From: JBCBSP01 sp964561235
Lineage (GTDB): Bacteria > Pseudomonadota > Alphaproteobacteria > Caulobacterales > Maricaulaceae
Reading direction: 5' to 3'
Assembly: GCA_964561235.1 (NCBI GenBank)
Contig: CAZLOV010000157.1
Span: forward strand, 1 to 5,461
Length of the DNA: 5,461 nt
The notes under the pieces are model-generated. The model was not told the origin of the DNA and ran no database searches. It saw nothing but the letters and a program-made list of their open reading frames with translations. Positions 1 to 5,461 of the stretch are shown here, in pieces. Both the position numbers and the translations under genes were made by a program. Within the stretch, counting starts at the first letter, position 1. Each line of letters starts with the position of its first letter.

Positions 1-515
1 TGTCGCGCTTCATCAACGCGCTTGGCGTGCGTCATGTCGGCGAGGAGACCTCGCGGCTTCTGGCGCGCACCTACGGCTCCTGGCCCGCATTCTTCGAGGC
101 CGCGAAGTCGGCCGGTACGCAAGACGCCCCGGAGCGTGAGGCGATGCTCTCCATCGACGGGCTGGGCGACACCGCCGTCGATGCGCTCGGACGCTTCTTC
201 GCCGAAGCGCACAATCTCGCAGCGCTCGAGCGCCTGACCGCGCAGGTGACGATCGAGGACGCTGAGGCGGTGTCCGGCGACAGCCCGGTTGCGGGCAAGA
301 CGGTCGTGTTCACCGGCACGCTGGAACGGTTTACCCGCGATGAGGCCAAGGCGCGCGCGCAGTCGCTGGGCGCCAAGGTGGCCGGATCGGTCTCGGCGAA
401 GACGGATTATCTCGTCGCAGGGCCCGGCGCCGGCTCCAAGCTCAAGAAGGCCCAGGAACTCGGCGTGACGACGCTCACCGAGGACGAATGGCTTTCGCTC
501 ATCGGGGCCGGCTGA
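1..515 (+). CDS. ligA: NAD+-dependent DNA ligase LigA, C-terminal part (5' end outside window)
   Basis: LigA seals nicks in duplex DNA using NAD+, in replication and repair. Only the last 170 codons are visible, in frame from base 3, ending in TGA at 513-515. Two helix-hairpin-helix stretches can be read, around visible residues 5-22 (ALGVRHVGEETS) and 51-66 (IDGLGDTAVDALGRFF). They are followed by a BRCT domain from about residue 95 to the end, with the typical start GKTVVFTGTL, the GAKV turn, a KTDYLVAG strand and the conserved late tryptophan in EDEWLSLIG. HhH followed by a terminal BRCT is the standard LigA C-terminus and separates it from ATP-dependent ligases. The adenylation, OB and zinc-finger domains lie outside the window. 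No truncation or frameshift is seen. It converges on pepP with 10 bp between the stop codons. Confidence 0.95.
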   Translation, partial: SRFINALGVRHVGEETSRLLARTYGSWPAFFEAAKSAGTQDAPEREAMLSIDGLGDTAVDALGRFFAEAHNLAALERLTAQVTIEDAEAVSGDSPVAGKTVVFTGTLERFTRDEAKARAQSLGAKVAGSVSAKTDYLVAGPGAGSKLKKAQELGVTTLTEDEWLSLIGAG

Positions 516-525
516 GCCGCCGCGC

Positions 526-2346
526 CTAGACCGGCGCGCAGGCGGCCTCCAGCCAGGCGCGGACCTCGCCCTCGACCCGCGGACCGACCTTCGCCAGAAC
601 ACCGGCGTGATAGGCGTTCAGCCAGCTGCGTTCGTCGGCGGTGAGCAGGGCCGTCTCGATCAGGCCGCGATGGATCGGCGCCTGGGTCAGCGTCTCGAAG
701 CCGAGCATCTCGCGTTCGCCGCCCGGAACGGCTTGCGGCGGCGTGACGACCTGCAGGTTCTCGATGCGGATGCCGAACGCGCCCGTCTTGTAGTAGCCGG
801 GTTCGTTGGAGACGATCATGCCGGTTTCCAGCGCAACCGGACTCGGCCCCTTGGCGATGCGCTGCGGGCCCTCGTGCACGCCGAGATAGCTGCCCACGCC
901 ATGACCGGTGCCGTGGTCGTAATCGAGCCCCGCCGCCCAGAGCGGCGCGCGCGCGAGCGCGTCGAGCTGGGCGCCCGTGATCCCGCGCGGAAACTTCACC
1001 ATCGACAGCGCGATGTGGCCCTTCAGAACGAGCGTGAAGGCCCGGCGCATTTCATCGCTGGGCGCGCCGATCGGCACGGTGCGGGTCACGTCGGTGGTGC
1101 CGTCGGGATATTGCGCGCCGCTGTCGACGAGGTAGAGCGAGCCCGGCTCGAGCGTGCGCACCGTGGCGGTGTTCACCCGGTAATGCACCACAGCGCCGTT
1201 GGGGCCTGCGCCGGAGATCGTCTCGAAGGAGAGATCCCGGAACTGGTCGCTCTCGCGCCGGAAGCCTTCCAGCGTGACGGCGGCCCGGATTTCGTCCACC
1301 GAGCCGTCCTGTGCGGCGGTGTCGAGCCAGTGGAGGAATTTCGCCAGCGCCGCGCCGTCGCGGACATGCGCCTGCCTTGCGCCGTCGACCTCGACGGGGT
1401 TCTTGCACGCTTTCGGCAGCGCGACCGGATCGGCGTTGCGGATGACCGAGGCGCCCCCGGCCTCCAGCGCATAGAACACAGCCTGCGAGGCGGAGGCCGG
1501 ATCGGCGAGCACCTTGACCCCGGACAGGTTGCGCAGCGCCGGATGGAAGCCCGTCTCCGGATGCAGCGTCACCTCGTTGCCGAGATGCGCGCGGACATCA
1601 TCGCCCAGCTTGGCGGGGTTCATGAACAGATCCGCGCTCGCATCAGCGCGGATCAGCGCGCCGCCAAGCGGGAGGGGCGTGCAGGCGACATCGCCGCCGC
1701 GGATATTGAACAGCCAGGCGATCGAGGCGGGGCTGGTGATCACGGCGGCGTCAGCGCCGGTCTGACGGAGCGACTCCGCAACGCGGCGGCGCTTGTCGGC
1801 ATGCGCTTCGCCGGCGAACTCGAGCGGATGGACGATCACCGGGGCCGCGGGCGGTTGGGGCCGGTCGCTCCAGGCGGCGTCCACGGGGTTTTCCGGCAGC
1901 GCCACCAGCTCGGCGCCGGCTTTTGCGCACGCCGTCTGAAGGCGGGCGACGGCGTCAGGCGTGTGCAGGCGCGGATCAAACCCGATCCTTGACCCGCTCT
2001 TTGCATGTTCGGCGATCCAGCCCGCCACGCCCGGTTCGGGCATGGAGACGAAGTCGAACAGATCGCCGTCGACCTGGGCGGGCGCCTGCAGCGTGTAGCG
2101 GCCGTCCACGAACAGGGCTGCGCGGTCCTTGAGCACCAGCGCGGCGCCGGCCGATCCGGTGAAGCCCGTGGCGAAGGCCAGCCGCTCGTTAGCGGCGGGC
2201 AGGTATTCGTTGTCGTACTCGTCCTCGTGCGGGATCACGAATCCGTCGATCCCGAGCCGGTCGAGCTCGGCGCGGATGAGGGGGAGCGCGCGGCGGCCCG
2301 CCTCGGGGCCGCCTTTGACGTCGAAGGTCTGGATGGGCTGGGTCAT
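526..2346 (-). CDS. pepP: Xaa-Pro aminopeptidase (aminopeptidase P, peptidase family M24B), three-domain form
   Basis: Predicted cytosolic metallopeptidase that removes the N-terminal residue from peptides with proline in second position; 606 residues. The N-terminal creatinase-like domain covers about residues 20-150 (GFTGSAG at 61-67, FVDGRYTLQ near 79). A second creatinase-like domain spans about 160-310, the pita-bread M24 catalytic domain about 320-535, and the M24 C-terminal extension (WLNAYHAGV) follows. All five metal ligands are present: D408 and D419 in DSGAQYPDGTTDVTRT, H482 in GTGHGVG, E515 in SNEPGYY and E529 in IRIEN. H388 (VVHYRV) matches the catalytic proton-shuttle histidine. 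Length and spacing match human XPNPEP1 (about 620 aa) rather than the shorter E. coli PepP (about 440 aa). I chose the ATG at 2346. The frame stays open upstream to 2454, but those 36 residues are Pro/Arg-rich and unlike the family. No Shine-Dalgarno is visible. There is no signal peptide. Confidence 0.95.
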   Translation of the reverse strand: MTQPIQTFDVKGGPEAGRRALPLIRAELDRLGIDGFVIPHEDEYDNEYLPAANERLAFATGFTGSAGAALVLKDRAALFVDGRYTLQAPAQVDGDLFDFVSMPEPGVAGWIAEHAKSGSRIGFDPRLHTPDAVARLQTACAKAGAELVALPENPVDAAWSDRPQPPAAPVIVHPLEFAGEAHADKRRRVAESLRQTGADAAVITSPASIAWLFNIRGGDVACTPLPLGGALIRADASADLFMNPAKLGDDVRAHLGNEVTLHPETGFHPALRNLSGVKVLADPASASQAVFYALEAGGASVIRNADPVALPKACKNPVEVDGARQAHVRDGAALAKFLHWLDTAAQDGSVDEIRAAVTLEGFRRESDQFRDLSFETISGAGPNGAVVHYRVNTATVRTLEPGSLYLVDSGAQYPDGTTDVTRTVPIGAPSDEMRRAFTLVLKGHIALSMVKFPRGITGAQLDALARAPLWAAGLDYDHGTGHGVGSYLGVHEGPQRIAKGPSPVALETGMIVSNEPGYYKTGAFGIRIENLQVVTPPQAVPGGEREMLGFETLTQAPIHRGLIETALLTADERSWLNAYHAGVLAKVGPRVEGEVRAWLEAACAPV

Positions 2347-2353
2347 GGCGCGG

Positions 2354-2359
2354 AGACTA
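2354..2359 (-). promoter_or_regulatory. Possible -10 element for a leaderless pepP transcript
   Basis: On the - strand TAGTCT lies 7 bases before the pepP ATG and keeps the most conserved -10 positions (T1, A2, T6). A start seven bases downstream would fall on the A of the ATG, giving an mRNA with no leader. That would fit the absence of any purine-rich ribosome binding site. No convincing -35 hexamer is seen 16-18 bases upstream. This is inference from spacing only. Confidence 0.3.
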
Positions 2360-2415
2360 GCCCGAAACCGCCGCCGAGGGGAGGGCGTGCGGCGCCGCGT
2401 GCGCCCCTTTCGCGG

Positions 2416-2436
2416 CGTGCATGGCGGCCATGCACG
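2416..2436. repeat. Perfect 21-bp palindrome (10-bp arms, 1-bp centre), candidate operator
   Basis: The left arm CGTGCATGGC (2416-2425) and right arm GCCATGCACG (2427-2436) are exact reverse complements around a single G at 2426. It sits 69 bp from the pepP start codon and 75 bp from the start of the divergent small ORF, so it is almost centred in their shared spacer. A one-base centre suits binding by a dimeric regulator better than an RNA hairpin, although an RNA stem of about 8 bp with a 5-nt loop is also possible. No T-run follows on either strand, which argues against a terminator. I do not recognise it as the site of a named regulator. Confidence 0.6.
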
Positions 2437-2511
2437 GGGCGGACTTTTCCACATGGGCGAAGCGGCGCATATCGCTCAGCGTCGATCAAACAGAGAGCAG
2501 AGCTCCTCCCC

Positions 2512-2676
2512 ATGTCCGCCGCTGACGACTTTCTTCGCCTGATGGGTCCCTCCGCCGCGCCGCGCCGCAGCGCCGCCTCGCGGGAGGACGCCGGATGCCG
2601 CCAGCTGCCGCGCTCCTCGGACTGGAACGCGGTCTTCGAGCGCGCCGGTCTTGGCGACCGCCTGCGCCGGATCTAG
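2512..2676 (+). CDS. Small hypothetical protein, 54 aa
   Basis: An ATG-started frame of 54 codons ending in TAG. I do not recognise the product. It is rich in Arg and Ala, lacks a signal peptide or membrane segment, has a single Cys (residue 29), and ends in a possibly helical stretch (DWNAVFERAGLGDRLRRI). Nearly 90 % of its codons end in G or C, as expected for a real gene here, though antisense frames in such DNA can mimic this. The leader holds purine-rich CAGAGAGCAGAG but only a weak ribosome binding site. A very weak promoter-like pair lies upstream (TTTTCC 2445-2450, 17 bp, CATATC 2468-2473). It is divergent from pepP and convergent with prmA, and the two stop codons overlap in a CTAG at 2673-2676. 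It fills an otherwise empty gap, which supports it modestly. Confidence 0.5.
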   Translation: MSAADDFLRLMGPSAAPRRSAASREDAGCRQLPRSSDWNAVFERAGLGDRLRRI

Positions 2677-3581
2677 GCCGGCTTCGTCAGGCTGATCACG
2701 CCCCAGCCGTCGACCAGCGCGGAGCGGTCGGCGATCAGGCCCGCCTTTTCATAGGCTTCGCGCACCGGCCCGACCTGATGCTCCATCAGGCCCGAGAGCA
2801 CGACCCTCGCCTGCGGCGCGGCGCGCGCCGTCAGGCCCCCGGCCAGCGATTTGAGCGGCTCGGCCAGGATATTCGCGAGTATGAGGTCGAACACTACGCC
2901 TTCGAAGGCGGGATGCTCGAAACCGTCGGCGGTCTCCGCGCGGATTGCGGCGCCGTTTTTCTCGGCGTTTGAGCGTGTTTCCGTCACTGCATCGGGATCA
3001 ATGTCGGTGGCGAGCACCTCGGCGTCCGGCCAGAGTTTCGCAGCGGCGATCGCGAGCGCGCCTGTGCCGCATCCAAGATCAAGGATGCGCCGCGGTTCGA
3101 AGCCCGTGCGGGCGAGCTCGTCGATGGCGATCAGGCAGCCCTTGGTGGTGCCGTGATGGCCGGTGCCGAAGGCCGGCCCCGCCTCGATCTCCACCCCGAT
3201 GTCGTACGCGGTCATCTCTTCGCGCACGCGTCCGGCGTCATGGGAGCCGAACACCATGAAGCGCCCGGCGCGCACGGGCGGCAGACCCGCCAGCGACAGC
3301 CGCACCCAGTCTTCCTGCGGCAAGGGCGTCAGCGTGATGTCGAGTTCGTGCCGGTCGAGCGCGAACTCGGCAAGGAACGCATCCTCCCGGGGCCGTTCGC
3401 CGAACAGCACGTCCATGCGGCCGGGGCCGCCGGGATCGGTTTCCTGCGCGCTGGCGTCGTCAAGCTCGAACACCGACCACGACAGCGCGGGCGCATCGGG
3501 CAGCGCGTCCATGAGCGAGGCGGCGTTGACAAGGAGAGGCATCGGGCCGACGGCCTGAAGCCGCCAGATCGTCGTGCTCAT
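2673..3581 (-). CDS. prmA: Ribosomal protein L11 methyltransferase PrmA
   Basis: Class I S-adenosylmethionine-dependent methyltransferase that trimethylates amino groups of ribosomal protein L11 in the cytoplasm; 302 residues, close to the usual 290-300. The N-terminal L11-recognition domain (about 1-110) includes the DWVRLSLAGLPPVRAGRF linker with the following VFGSHD, typical of alphaproteobacterial PrmA. The catalytic domain has the PrmA signature GPAFGTGHHGTT at 135-146, AdoMet motif I LDLGCGTG at 167-174, acidic ATDIDPDA around 191-198, and ANILAEPL at 236-243, matching the NIL segment of the family. All key motifs are intact. I start at the ATG at 3581; a TTG four codons upstream is less likely. 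Only a weak GGA lies about ten bases before the ATG. An AT-rich promoter-like region precedes it, so it is probably transcribed independently of uvrD. Confidence 0.95.
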   Translation of the reverse strand: MSTTIWRLQAVGPMPLLVNAASLMDALPDAPALSWSVFELDDASAQETDPGGPGRMDVLFGERPREDAFLAEFALDRHELDITLTPLPQEDWVRLSLAGLPPVRAGRFMVFGSHDAGRVREEMTAYDIGVEIEAGPAFGTGHHGTTKGCLIAIDELARTGFEPRRILDLGCGTGALAIAAAKLWPDAEVLATDIDPDAVTETRSNAEKNGAAIRAETADGFEHPAFEGVVFDLILANILAEPLKSLAGGLTARAAPQARVVLSGLMEHQVGPVREAYEKAGLIADRSALVDGWGVISLTKPA

Positions 3582-3596
3582 CGAGGAATCCAAGCG

Positions 3597-3670
3597 TGTG
3601 TGAATACTTACGGTGAACGGCCGTTAAACCACGCTTTTTTAATCTTCGTAAATCGGTGGAATGTAAACCG
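3597..3670 (-). promoter_or_regulatory. AT-rich promoter region of prmA
   Basis: This stretch is clearly richer in A and T than anything around it and lies directly upstream of prmA. On the - strand one possible pair is TTTAAC (3623-3628), 16 bp, TATTCA (3601-3606), which would give a leader of roughly 10-20 bases. A second is TTTACA (3662-3667), 17 bp, GATTAA (3639-3644). Neither is close to consensus. A 10-bp palindrome AACGGCCGTT (3616-3625) overlaps the first -35 and could be an operator, but a palindrome of that size is expected a few times by chance in this window. Confidence 0.4.
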
Positions 3671-3675
3671 GATCG

Positions 3676-3716
3676 CGTCGGCGGCGCATGCTCCCACCAA
3701 CCCGGCGCCGCCGACG
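3676..3716. repeat. Perfect 12-bp inverted repeat with 17-nt loop
   Basis: Arms CGTCGGCGGCGC (3676-3687) and GCGCCGCCGACG (3705-3716) are exact reverse complements. Transcribed on either strand this forms a very stable GC hairpin. No T-run follows, so it is not a textbook intrinsic terminator. Read on the - strand it lies just before the prmA promoter region, so it could end readthrough from uvrD, be an RNA structure, or be a dispersed palindromic repeat. Confidence 0.6.
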
Positions 3717-3729
3717 AGCAAGAGCCGAC

Positions 3730-3753
3730 AGAAGCCTTACCCTTCGGGCTTCT
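3730..3753. repeat. 7-bp hairpin sharing the GAAGCC/GGCTTC arms of the larger hairpin
   Basis: AGAAGCC (3730-3736) pairs with GGCTTCT (3747-3753) across a 10-base loop. The GAAGCC/GGCTTC core is the same as in the stem at 3894-3943, so arms of the two hairpins could also pair with each other. No T-run follows on either strand. Confidence 0.4.
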
Positions 3754-3758
3754 CTGAC

Positions 3759-3823
3759 CATCGCTGACGGTGTGGGCCGACCCCTGACGGGCGTGTGCTC
3801 CCCCATCCAGCGATGTCCGTCAG
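3759..3823. repeat. Imperfectly nested repeats: CATCGCTG/CAGCGATG and CTGACGG x2 / CCGTCAG
   Basis: CATCGCTG (3759-3766) pairs with CAGCGATG (3808-3815). Overlapping it, CTGACGG occurs at 3764-3770 and again at 3784-3790, and its reverse complement CCGTCAG is at 3817-3823. The pairings exclude one another in part, so any RNA made here has alternative folds. The arms are short and chance cannot be ruled out. Confidence 0.35.
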
Positions 3824-3893
3824 TCCCACCCGTCCCGATTTGTCGTCGGTCCGTCCGCCCTCGGTCCCCTTCCCGAAACGGCGGAGTGGCAAA

Positions 3894-3943
3894 GCGCGTC
3901 TGAAGCCGGAACTCCTACGTCCCGACCCTGGCTTCAGACGCGC
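3894..3943 (-). terminator. Long perfect stem-loop downstream of uvrD, possible terminator or palindromic element
   Basis: Arms GCGCGTCTGAAGCC (3894-3907) and GGCTTCAGACGCGC (3930-3943) are exact 14-bp reverse complements around a 22-base loop. It begins about 75 bases after the uvrD stop codon in the direction of transcription. In that direction only TTT follows the stem, so termination would be weak or factor-aided. The structure itself is certain from the sequence; the terminator role is inference. A dispersed extragenic palindrome is the main alternative. Confidence 0.45.
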
Positions 3944-3946
3944 CGT

Positions 3947-3962
3947 GCGCCGCAATCGGCGC
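3947..3962. repeat. 6-bp GC hairpin with CAAT loop
   Basis: GCGCCG (3947-3952) pairs with CGGCGC (3957-3962) around a four-base loop, 3 bp from the larger stem-loop. The two together form a tandem hairpin pair after uvrD. No T-run adjoins it. Alone it would be unremarkable in DNA of this GC content. Confidence 0.35.
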
Positions 3963-4017
3963 GGCGTCCCCCGGCCCCTGCCGACATTAATTCATGCAAC
4001 CCCGGCGCCAGATCGCC

Positions 4018-5461
4018 TCAGGGTGCGGCCTGGATAAAGCTTGCGACCACCTTTTTCGGGCCGGCCTTGTCGAAATCCACGGTGAGCTTGGCGCCGTCGG
4101 CGGTTTTCACCGTGCCGTAGCCGAACTTCTGGTGAAAGCAGCGATCACCCGGTTTCCAGCCCGCAGCGGCGTCTTCCAGCGTCGAGATCAGTTCCGCGCG
4201 GCCTTCGATGACGCCGGGATCCCGTCTTGAGCCGACCGCCTGCGCCGCTTTGAAACGCTTCCAGCCCGGGCTGTCATAGGATGAGCGGAAGGGATCGGCC
4301 GGCTCGGAGACGCCCTCGAAGCCCGGACCGGCGTCGTAATAGCCGGTTTCGGACTTCGCCTCGCAGTGGTCGGGCGGCAGCTCGTCGATGAAGCGGCTGG
4401 GGATGACGGTCTGCCACCGCCCGAAGATCATCCGGTTGGCGGTGAAGGTGATCACGGCGCGCTCGCGCGCGCGGGTCAATCCGACATACGCCAGGCGCCG
4501 TTCTTCCTCGAGGGCCGCCGTGCCGCCTTCATCCATGGAGCGCTGGGAGGGAAACACCGTCTCCTCCCAGCCCGGCAGGAAGACCAGCGGAAACTCAAGC
4601 CCCTTGGCGGCGTGCAGGGTCATGATCGCGGTCTGGTCGGTTTGCTCGGCGCGATCGACATCGGTCAGCAGGGCGACGTGTTCGAGATAGCCTTCAAGGC
4701 TGTCATACTCGCCCATCGACTGGACAAGCTCCTTGAGGTTGTCGAGCCGGCCAGCCGCCGAGGGCGACTTGTCTTCACGCCACATCGCGGTGTAGCCGCT
4801 TTCATCGAGGATGATCTCGGCGAGTTCGTCATGGCGCATGCTGCGGGCCTGCTCGCGCCAGCGGTCCACGTCGCGAAGCAGCGCCTGGAGTCCCGTGCGG
4901 GCTTTGCCGCGGATTTCGTCCGTCGAGACGAGCGCGCGCGCAGCATCGCCCATCGGAACGCCGAGATCCCGCGCGGCCACGGCGATCTTCTGCACCGAGC
5001 TTTCCCCGATGCCGCGCTTGGGCGTGTTGACGATGCGCTCGAAGGCGAGATCGTCTTCCGGCGAGCGAACGAAGCGCAAGTACGCGTGGGCGTCGCGGAT
5101 CTCGGCGCGGTCGAAGAACTTCGGACCGCCGATGACCGTGTAGGGCAGGCCCACCATCATGAAGCGGTCTTCGAACGCACGCATCTGCCAGGAGGCGCGC
5201 ACGAGCACGGCCGCATCCTCATAACGACCGCCATTTCGGACATGGGCCTCGATCTCGTCGGCGATGAAGCGCGCTTCCGCCTCGCCGTCCCACAGCCCGC
5301 GCACCTGGACCTTCTCGCCGCCCGGATCATCCGTCCAGAGCGTCTTGCCAAGCCGGGACTTGTTGGCCGCGATCAGGCCGGAGGCCGCGCCGAGTATATG
5401 TTCGCTCGAGCGGTAGTTGCGCTCCAGGCGAATGACCGTCGCACCCGGAAAGTCGGTCTCG
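4018..5461 (-). CDS. uvrD: UvrD/PcrA-type ATP-dependent 3'-5' DNA helicase, C-terminal part (5' end outside window)
   Basis: Superfamily 1A helicase acting in nucleotide excision repair, mismatch repair and removal of RecA or stalled complexes. The visible 480 codons start just before motif IV (LERNYRSSE, visible residues 12-20) and contain the 2B and 2A regions. GGPKFFDRAEIRDAHAYLR (about 111-128) is typical of UvrD/Rep/PcrA. Motif V is TLHAAKGLEF (281-290), and motif VI is EEERRLAYVGLTRAR (318-332) with its arginine-finger region. After a variable linker, a Tudor-like domain closes the protein (from about 437: GDRCFHQKFGYGTV), which separates UvrD/PcrA from RecB or AddA. The frame is open to the window edge, so the ATG at 5304 is internal, not a start. 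The Walker A and B motifs lie beyond the edge. UvrD and PcrA cannot be told apart from this part. No defects are seen. Transcription runs towards prmA, with hairpins downstream. Confidence 0.95.
   Translation of the reverse strand, partial: ETDFPGATVIRLERNYRSSEHILGAASGLIAANKSRLGKTLWTDDPGGEKVQVRGLWDGEAEARFIADEIEAHVRNGGRYEDAAVLVRASWQMRAFEDRFMMVGLPYTVIGGPKFFDRAEIRDAHAYLRFVRSPEDDLAFERIVNTPKRGIGESSVQKIAVAARDLGVPMGDAARALVSTDEIRGKARTGLQALLRDVDRWREQARSMRHDELAEIILDESGYTAMWREDKSPSAAGRLDNLKELVQSMGEYDSLEGYLEHVALLTDVDRAEQTDQTAIMTLHAAKGLEFPLVFLPGWEETVFPSQRSMDEGGTAALEEERRLAYVGLTRARERAVITFTANRMIFGRWQTVIPSRFIDELPPDHCEAKSETGYYDAGPGFEGVSEPADPFRSSYDSPGWKRFKAAQAVGSRRDPGVIEGRAELISTLEDAAAGWKPGDRCFHQKFGYGTVKTADGAKLTVDFDKAGPKKVVASFIQAAP

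Larger units (their letters stand above)
3717..3893. other. Gene-free spacer between uvrD and prmA: no credible coding region
   Basis: The whole gap runs from 3582 to 4017 and this is its core. Short open frames exist on both strands (for example 3795-4037 on + and 3737-3955 on -), but they are Arg/Pro/Gly-rich, cross the inverted repeats and have no recognisable domain. The + strand of 3781-3880 is about two-thirds pyrimidine by hand count (45 C, 24 G, 21 T, 10 A), so the - strand is G-rich. I see no tRNA, RNase P, tmRNA or SRP RNA signature. A small structured RNA or a long leader or trailer is possible but unproven. Confidence 0.5.

Noticed and set aside
941..965. Alternating GC run as possible Z-DNA or a simple repeat
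   Set aside because: It encodes an Ala/Arg stretch of pepP with ordinary codons for this genome; no further signal.
607..1992. A 461-codon open frame on the + strand, antisense to pepP
   Set aside because: Its translation is Arg/Gly/His-rich with no domain, and it lies wholly across a pepP frame carrying all catalytic motifs. Long antisense frames are expected in DNA with such high GC at third codon positions.
2347..2454. Upstream extension of pepP by 36 residues
   Set aside because: The added residues are low-complexity Pro/Arg and cross the 21-bp palindrome. The family N-terminus begins naturally at MTQPIQTF from 2346.
3624..3642. Two TTAA half-sites upstream of prmA as a CtrA box
   Set aside because: CtrA sites need TTAA-N7-TTAA; here the spacing is 11 bases and the flanking bases do not fit.
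3727..3734. GACAGAAG as part of an RNase P RNA core
   Set aside because: Only this short match is seen; the P4 strands and other universal RNase P core bases are absent from the surrounding sequence.
3737..4037. Open frames of 72 and 80 codons on opposite strands in the uvrD-prmA spacer
   Set aside because: They run over the inverted repeats, are Arg/Pro-rich without domains, overlap each other and lack ribosome binding sites. The + strand one would also run into the uvrD 3' end.
4018..5304. Taking the ATG at 5304 as the start of a short helicase
   Set aside because: The frame stays open to the window edge, and the upstream codons encode helicase motif IV (NYRSS), so the gene continues beyond the window.

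Overview
The window is GC-rich chromosomal housekeeping DNA, most likely from an alphaproteobacterium. The PrmA sequence, the long three-domain aminopeptidase P and the very high GC at third codon positions all fit that group. A Caulobacterales/Maricaulales-type marine relative is a guess from overall style and is not shown by any marker gene. I see no mobile element, CRISPR array, tRNA or rRNA.

Layout from left to right. (1) The last 170 codons of ligA (NAD+-dependent DNA ligase) on the + strand, ending at 515. (2) pepP, a complete M24B Xaa-Pro aminopeptidase on the - strand (526-2346), meeting ligA tail to tail with a 10-bp gap. (3) A 165-bp spacer (2347-2511) that holds a perfect 21-bp palindrome about midway between pepP and a divergent small gene. 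(4) A 54-codon + strand ORF of unknown function (2512-2676), whose stop codon shares a CTAG with the stop codon of prmA. (5) prmA, ribosomal protein L11 methyltransferase, on the - strand (2673-3581). (6) A gene-free stretch of 436 bp (3582-4017): an AT-rich prmA promoter region next to prmA, then several inverted repeats in GC-rich sequence. (7) The C-terminal 480 codons of a UvrD/PcrA-type superfamily 1A DNA helicase on the - strand, running off the right edge.

Functionally this is a mix of DNA maintenance (ligA, uvrD), ribosome modification (prmA) and peptide turnover (pepP). uvrD, prmA and pepP point the same way, but the gaps between them are long and contain promoter-like or hairpin sequence. 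Separate transcription units are therefore more likely than one operon. The genes themselves are ordinary. The parts worth a second look are non-coding: the 21-bp palindrome, the hairpin-rich uvrD-prmA spacer, the CTAG stop overlap and a possible leaderless start for pepP.
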